DNA of 64,000 nt. It comes from Diplodia intermedia. Lineage: Eukaryota; Ascomycota; Dothideomycetes; Botryosphaeriales; Botryosphaeriaceae. Under the pieces are notes generated by a model that saw only the letters and a program-made list of their open reading frames with translations, ran no database searches and was not told the origin of the DNA. Below are positions 58,667-64,000 of this stretch, one piece after another. The position numbers were made by a program, and so were the translations under genes. Every line of letters begins with the position of its first letter. Position 1 is the first letter of the stretch. The stretch is from contig JAKEKT010000065.1 of the NCBI GenBank assembly GCA_021495925.1, forward strand, positions 124,001 through 188,000, in the 5' to 3' direction.

Positions 58667-60311
58667 CTACAACCCCATCCACATGGCAACCCCCAACGCG
58701 ACGACCAGCCCAAACACTCCACCCTTGCTGGGAGCTTGCACGGGTCCCGCGGCGGCGCTGTCGCCATGGATGCCGAGCAGCTCGTCCTGGGTGCCGAAGG
58801 TGACGTTCTGCGGGATGGAAGCGTTGTAGCAGCGACCGTTCTCGATGTCCAGGCCGGTCAGGTCATCAGGCACCTTGAAGAACATGTACATCTGCTGGTT
58901 GAGGTCCTTGAAGCCCGACGTGTCGTAGGGGAACTTGTCGTCATCCGTGGCCGACGTGTTGCGGAGGAAGATGCACTGCACCTGGCCGGGATACTCGTGC
59001 GCCAGCGCCGGGTAGTCCTTCATAATGTCCGAGTTGGAAGTGTCGGCCATAAGGATGAACTTGCGCTCTGGGAAGGTCTGGAAGATCTTGTCCAGCAGGA
59101 ACTTGCGGATGCTGAGGGTGGCCGAGACGTCGGAGAAGTTGAGGGGCCGAGTGTCAAAGCTACCACCCGGGTACGTCTTGTAGATGAAATCCATGTAGTT
59201 CCTCGTGACCTGCTCCGGAGTAGTGGTCAAGTAATGGAAATGCATATCCGGTAGAGACCTGGACCAGTTGGCATAAATGTCCGGCATATTCATCCACTGC
59301 GTAAACGGCCGAGCGAAAGAATTCAGCAGGCCCTCCTTCGGCTGGTAGATCTTGGTGACGCGCAGGATGTCGTCGACATCGCTGATGATGGTCAATCCTT
59401 GCGGAGGCACCAAATATGCGGTTGCGTTTCCCAGAGTGGCGTTGTCGGCATAGACATTGAGGCGCTGGATTTTACTGGTCTCGTTGCCGGCAGTAAGGCC
59501 CCCAGTGGTGTTGGCGATAGGCAAGAAGACGTCGAAATCGCCTTCGGCCGTAGTGTTGTAGGGAAGGGAAAGCGTCTGGTTTCCGCCAGAGGGCGTCACA
59601 GCGCCGCCGCCGCCAGGTTCGCCATCGCCGCCGGCGCTCGGGGCGGGCTCCAGATGCACCTTCACCGACTCGTTGCCCTGTTGCACGATGAAAATTTCGG
59701 CAGTCAAGTTGCGAGCCTGGTCCTGCTGCGACGCTGGCAGATCCTCGATATCTGTGCCAATGAGGAAGACATTGGCCAAATCGTTCAACTTTTCCTGAGA
59801 GGTGTTTGGCTGTTTGTAAACATTGCCGTGGAAACGGACGTTCCAGCCCTGATCGGTCCAGTTGCCATAAGGGGGGACGTTGAGAACTTGCGTCGGCAGC
59901 GCGGCCAGCTGGCTGTCGTTGAGGCCGAGCGAGCTCTGCACAGCGGAGCCAGAGGGGAAGTCCTGGAAGAAATTGGCGACACCTGCAGCGCTGTCAGTAC
60001 TGTGCAACGGAAGGCCAATGGCAGGGCAGCAGACCTTCGGTAACGTAGTTGGGAATATTGGAGCCTAGGGCAGTAAGGGCCGAGTCTACACCACTTTTGA
60101 TATCGTCCAGCAAATCGCGGCGCTCGAGATAGGTGCGAGTAGCTTCATTGAGAGCGGGCGAGGGCGTGATGCGCGGATCGGCGACATCGATTGGACGCTG
60201 TCCTAGAGGAGCGGCTGGCCCTCCAGTAGCGGCAGGGACTGGGGCTGGGACGGCAGCAGCGAGTGCATACGCGTCCAGGGCGGCGAGCAGCAGGGTTGAA
60301 GTGCGGATCAT
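58667..60311 (-). CDS. Secreted App1-like phosphatase domain protein (DUF2183), possibly GPI-anchored
   Basis: Two exons (60035-60311, 58667-59982; intron 52 nt, branch ACTGACA) encode 530 aa. A signal peptide (MIRTSTLLLAALDAYALAAA) opens the protein, at least ten N-X-S/T sites follow, and it ends in a hydrophobic stretch (GGVFGLVVALGVAMWMGL) after small residues, as in GPI-anchored proteins. The App1/DUF2183 domain covers residues about 285-430: TIISDVDDILRVTKIYQ holds the HAD-type motif D294-V-D-D-I298, and FPERKFILMADTSNSD the second conserved block. Yeast App1 is a Mg2+-dependent phosphatidate phosphatase in the cytosol at actin patches; this member appears extracellular, so its substrate may differ. 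The position usually Thr or Val in the HAD motif is Ile. Confidence 0.85.
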
Positions 60312-61435
60312 GGTGTAAGGCTGGGTGCGCAGGCCAGGCTGCTATCTCGAATGGAGTAGGATGGTGGAGATCTTTAAAGGCCTGCGGCGAGCACACAAAC
60401 GACGTCGACGTCCGCGCGAAAGTAATGCGGAGAGCTCGTGCCCGGCAGCTGGCTGAGACGGGGGAGACGGGGAATCGCGACAGAGAAAATGAGACTGCAA
60501 ACGAGAGGAGTTTGTTGTGCAGGAGGTAACCAGGCGGCAGCAGGCAGGGTTCACGGCAGGAGCCCGCCTCCCCTTCCACGCGCATGCAAAACTGGGCCAC
60601 GGCGGCTGCGCGAGTGACGTCACGCTGGAGTTGGACGCCAGAACACGATACGCCGCCACGCCCATTGGCTGCGCCTCGCCGCCACGGCTGGCGGCTCGGA
60701 GCAGCCGCCCGCCTTCATGCTCGCTTTCCAGCCTCTGGTGCTGGTGGCTGCGGTTCCGCATGTCGAGCCGTCGCGGCTGGGTTTTTGCAGCGTTGGCGAG
60801 ATCGACGGCCAGAGTGGGGCCTGCGATCAGCGCCGCTGCCGGTTGCCCGCCCGCTCGACACCCCCGCTCCTGCCGGCCTTGGAATCCATCGTCTGCTCCT
60901 TGTACACGATACACACAGTGCGCATCCAAGTACTGCACCGGACTGCGTCTTGTTGTTTTATCGCCCTGTTGCTAAGGAAACCCGTCAAGTTGTGTGACCC
61001 TCCGACGTTTCAGCCGTCAAAGCTTAATCTATCCCTCACCCTCCCGCACGCGCCTCGTAAAGGACATGGCTGGATCGCAAGGCGCGAATAGTCGTGGGAG
61101 CACGTCTCAAAGTCCCCGCTTCTCCCAATCCTTACTTAAAGTCCTATGAAACAAAGGCAGCCGGCCAGCAGCCTCACAGTCCTGAATGGATTGGTAAGCG
61201 TGGAGCATGGCGTCAGCCTCGTTAACCACTGGTCTTTGCACTGGCCCTGGGCAAAATGGTTGGAGAAGGCGCATTTCATTTCAGCACCGCCGCATTCCAA
61301 ATTCGGTAGATACAGAGAACAGTAACAGAGGGAAGAGACCGACCGATACTGCGACGCATAGAACGAGAAAGCATTAAGCCAGGCAGAACAACACACTTCC
61401 AACTCGCCGTCAAAGGAAACATCCCCCCCAACACC
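60312..61435. other. Intergenic region upstream of the App1-like gene
   Basis: 1.1 kb between the App1-like start and the alcohol oxidase stop, both on the minus strand. An inverted CCAAT (attgg) lies at 60664. Frames are chance-like. No RNA gene seen. Confidence 0.55.
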
Positions 61436-63761
61436 TCACAGCCTGGAGAGGTGGGTGACCTCCCTCGGGGCGTGGTAGTTCGGCACCTTCATGTCGAGCG
61501 CGGAGCCGCTGTAGCCCAAGTCCTCGCCCGTGAGCACGGCGCACTTCTCGCCGATGAGCAGGGCGGTCGAGTACGTGTTGCAGCCGACGTTGTCGGGGCA
61601 GATGGACAGGTCCGCCACCTTGAGGCCGCGCACGCCGTGGACGTTGAGCCGCTCGTCGACGACGCCGTGCTTGATGATGCTGTTGCCGCCGCGCGGGCCC
61701 ATGGAGCAGGTGCCCAGCGAGTGCCACGTCGTCTCGACGTGGCGCTTGACCCACTCCTCGATGGCGTCGAGGTCGTCCTTGCTGTACTCGAGGTCGTCGC
61801 GCAGGCCCTGGCACGCCGAGTTGAGGTAGGTCGGCGCCGTCTCCTTGGCCGCCTCGAGCGGCCGGCTCCACGACCCGTGCTGGATGCCCGCCGAGATGTG
61901 GTCGGGCCCGGCGTACGCCTTGGTGTTGGCGAGGTCGAGGTCTTGGGCGCGCGCGGTCGAGTCGTACGAGAAGAAGGGGTGCATGGCCGTGACCTCGCCG
62001 GCGTAGGCCTTCATGCGGCGCGCCGTCTCGCGCGACTTGATGTAGCCCCAGATCATGGGCGCCATGTCGCGGCGGTCGTTCATGAAGCCAGCGTCGAAGT
62101 CGGGTGCCTCATACGGGTTGGGCGACACGATGTGCGTCGAGCCGCGCGAGAAGGGGTACTCGAGGAAGTGGAACATGGTGAAGAACTTGCCCGGCGGCAT
62201 CAGCATGTGGTCGCCGAACCAGCCTGAGATGACCGAGTAGTGCATCACCGGCTTGTCCGGCTTGTCCTTGAAGTAGCTCTCCCACCCGGACCGGAACTCT
62301 GGGCATGGCCAGGTGTCCATCCACTTAAGCTCCTCTTCCGTCGGCCGGATCTTAACGCCGGCCTCGATGCCGTTAGTCGCCAGCGGACCCGTGCCGTTGA
62401 TGTTCCTGGCGACCATGTTAGCTGCTGCGGATCGGGGACTGATGTGTGGCTGATAACACGAACCATTGGTCAATGACCTTCTGCTGGACAATGGGATCGC
62501 CGCGGACGAAGTCGTCGAACGAGTCGGTCTCGGGCGTCGCCCGGTAGGGGGCGAATGTCAGGTAGTGGTCTTGGAAGTTCAGACCCACACCAGGCAGGTT
62601 CACGAGGGGCTTGACGCCGGCCTTGCGGAGCTTCTCAGGGTCACCTAATGCGCTGTCAGTGGTCTTGGACTGAGGGGAGGGCACACGTGGTAAGCGTTAC
62701 CGATGCCAGAGCGCTGGAGGATAAGTGGCGAGCTCAGAGTACCGCCGCTGACGATGATTTGTTTGCGAGCCCGGTAGATCTTAGGCTCGTGCTTCTGCTT
62801 GGGGTGCAATGGCTTGGAGGGCAGGGTCTGAACGCCCACTGCCTGGTCGCCATCCAGAATGACCTTGTCGATCTTGGTGTTGCAGACAAGATGCAAGTTC
62901 TGGTGGACAGACCGAGTGCTGTGGATGTATGCGTGTGCCGAGTCGGACCGGCGACCAGTGTCACTGCAATCAATCAGTATCGAAGTGGGGTTGAGCTTCG
63001 GTGTCATCGTACCGGTTGATCCACTTCAGCCAGTGCTCAGCACCGTGGCCGGTCACAAGGTCTTGGAGATCGTCGGTGGTAGGAATGCCCTGGGACTCGG
63101 TGGCGCGCAGGAAGTCCTGCATGATCGGGTACGTGTAATTGCCGAAAGAAACCTTGATCGGGCCCTCGAATCCGTGCAGATCCCGGTTCTGCGCTGGAGA
63201 AATTGTCAGCACGAGTGTCAACACGAGGTCCTGAGCCGAACTTACATGCTCGCTGGTACGTCTCGTGCTTCTTCATCAATGGAATCAGCTCCTTGGTGGT
63301 CCAGCCCTTGGCCTGGAAGTCATCGTAATCGGAGGCAGAGGCACGCGTATACATCATGAAGTTAATGCTGCTGCCACCGCCCAGGATGTTGGCGCAGGGA
63401 ACGATGGCACGACGGCCACCCAGCCATTCCGAAGGCCGCGAGTAGTAGAACGAAGCGGTCTTGCTGTCCAGCTTCATGTTCCTCGGGTAGATTCCAGGCC
63501 GGAACACCCTGCAAGGGTCAGGGATTTTATCAAGTTGTTGAGTATCAGATAAGGACTCACCATGGATCGTTCAAATTGCTCTCACCACCCTCGATGAGCA
63601 TCACCTGAAGGTTGTGGTCGAGGTTGGCCAGACGGCCGGCGACGACACAGCTGTGCGAAGCGTGTCAGCAGTTGGAGTGTCTCTCAGTCTCTCCAGTCTT
63701 GGACGTACCCGCATGATCCGCCGCCGCACACAATGATATCGACCTCGTCAGGAATCGTCAT
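61436..63761 (-). CDS. Alcohol (methanol) oxidase, GMC family, peroxisomal
   Basis: Seven exons (63709-63761, 63561-63650, 63246-63508, 63013-63193, 62701-62963, 62464-62644, 61436-62405; introns 49-58 nt) encode 666 aa, the length of yeast AOX (about 663). The FAD motif is CGGGSCGCVVAGRLANL, split by intron 1. Shared AOX text includes YPRNMKLDSKTASFYYSRPS, ILGGGSSINFMMYTRAS, HGFEGPIKVSFGNYTYP, NGTGPLATNGIEAGVKIRP and DNVGCNTYSTALLIGEK; the active-site His lies in TTWHSLGTCSMG. The C-terminus is S-R-L, a PTS1 for peroxisomes. AOX oxidises methanol and other short alcohols with O2 to aldehyde and H2O2; in filamentous fungi methanol comes from pectin and lignin demethylation. Intron 6 uses an unusual GTTCGT donor but has GCTAAC 10 nt before its acceptor. 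Confidence 0.93.
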
Positions 63762-64000
63762 CTTGACCAAAGGGCCAATGGCCAGTTTGAGAACACAATG
63801 TGGAAAAAGGAAAAAAGTGAATCCACAGCCTCAGGCGAAGAAGGGTTGGATTCAGCGCCTCCAGAGCGTGATGGAGAAGAGTACAGAGGAGAGGACGGGC
63901 ATATTTATCCCCTCCCTGACCCCGCATCATCGACCTTCGGGACAGTGGAAGGAAGCAGTGGCTGACGAGTCTCCGGTTTCGAGACTTGTGGATCCGGGGA

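Noticed and set aside
61451..62227. 258-codon plus-strand frame over the alcohol oxidase exon
   Set aside because: Antisense shadow of a clearly recognised AOX exon.
9270..63761. A metabolic gene cluster linking the SHMT, SCOT and alcohol oxidase genes through one-carbon metabolism
   Set aside because: They are separated by many unrelated genes and lack backbone synthase genes; chance proximity explains the order.

Overview
The window is nuclear DNA of a filamentous ascomycete (Pezizomycotina). The evidence is 18 spaced protein genes, most interrupted by introns of 49-60 nt with GTRNGY donors, CTRAY-type branch sites close to YAG acceptors, and fungus-restricted families: a bli-3 homologue, a Zn2Cys6 regulator, a 2EXR protein, an Lte1-type RasGEF and peroxisomal alcohol oxidase. 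Family mix and gene style suggest Dothideomycetes, but the sequence alone does not prove the class. There are no bacterial operons, CRISPR arrays or intact transposons.

Layout. 1-2777 (-): 5' part of a large coiled-coil/disordered protein, possibly a Num1/ApsA cortical anchor. 5185-6685 (+): Cns1 Hsp90 co-chaperone. 9270-10502 (-): 2EXR/F-box-like protein. 11642-13433 (+): mitochondrial serine hydroxymethyltransferase. 14484-16613 (-): low-complexity protein with tandem ubiquitin-interacting-motif-like repeats and Q26. 18484-19620 (-): diaminopropionate ammonia-lyase-like PLP enzyme. 20625-26046 (+): Lte1-like RasGEF. 27237-28875 (-): flavin monooxygenase. 29590-31336 (+): Csn12 PCI protein. 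32036-32776 (+): Bli-3-like flavin split-barrel protein. 34034-36129 (+): single-pass SH3 protein. 37892-37991 (+): tRNA-Leu(AAG) with an intron. 41518-43231 (+): mitochondrial carrier. 43661-45683 (-): three-RRM Gbp2/Hrb1-type mRNA-binding protein with an 8-nt microexon. 48222-50110 (+): MFS transporter. 51774-54095 (+): Zn2Cys6 regulator. 55769-57505 (+): succinyl-CoA:3-ketoacid CoA transferase. 58667-60311 (-): secreted App1-like phosphatase. 61436-63761 (-): alcohol oxidase ending in a PTS1.

These are ordinary, independently transcribed eukaryotic genes rather than a cluster. Several pairs diverge from shared upstream regions (FMO/Csn12, lyase/RasGEF, 2EXR/SHMT, RRM/MFS), and several converge (SHMT/UIM protein, RasGEF/FMO, carrier/RRM, SCOT/App1-like). 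The observations most worth checking are the 8-nt microexon that encodes the heart of RNP1 in RRM1, four spaced QT motifs in the first gene that could be a multivalent dynein-light-chain docking array, the tandem UIM-like motifs in the Q26 protein, a possible mitochondrial form of Bli-3, and a few small fold-back elements, one with only C/T differences between its arms. Exon boundaries are my own calls from splice consensus, reading phase and family conservation; no search or RNA data were available.
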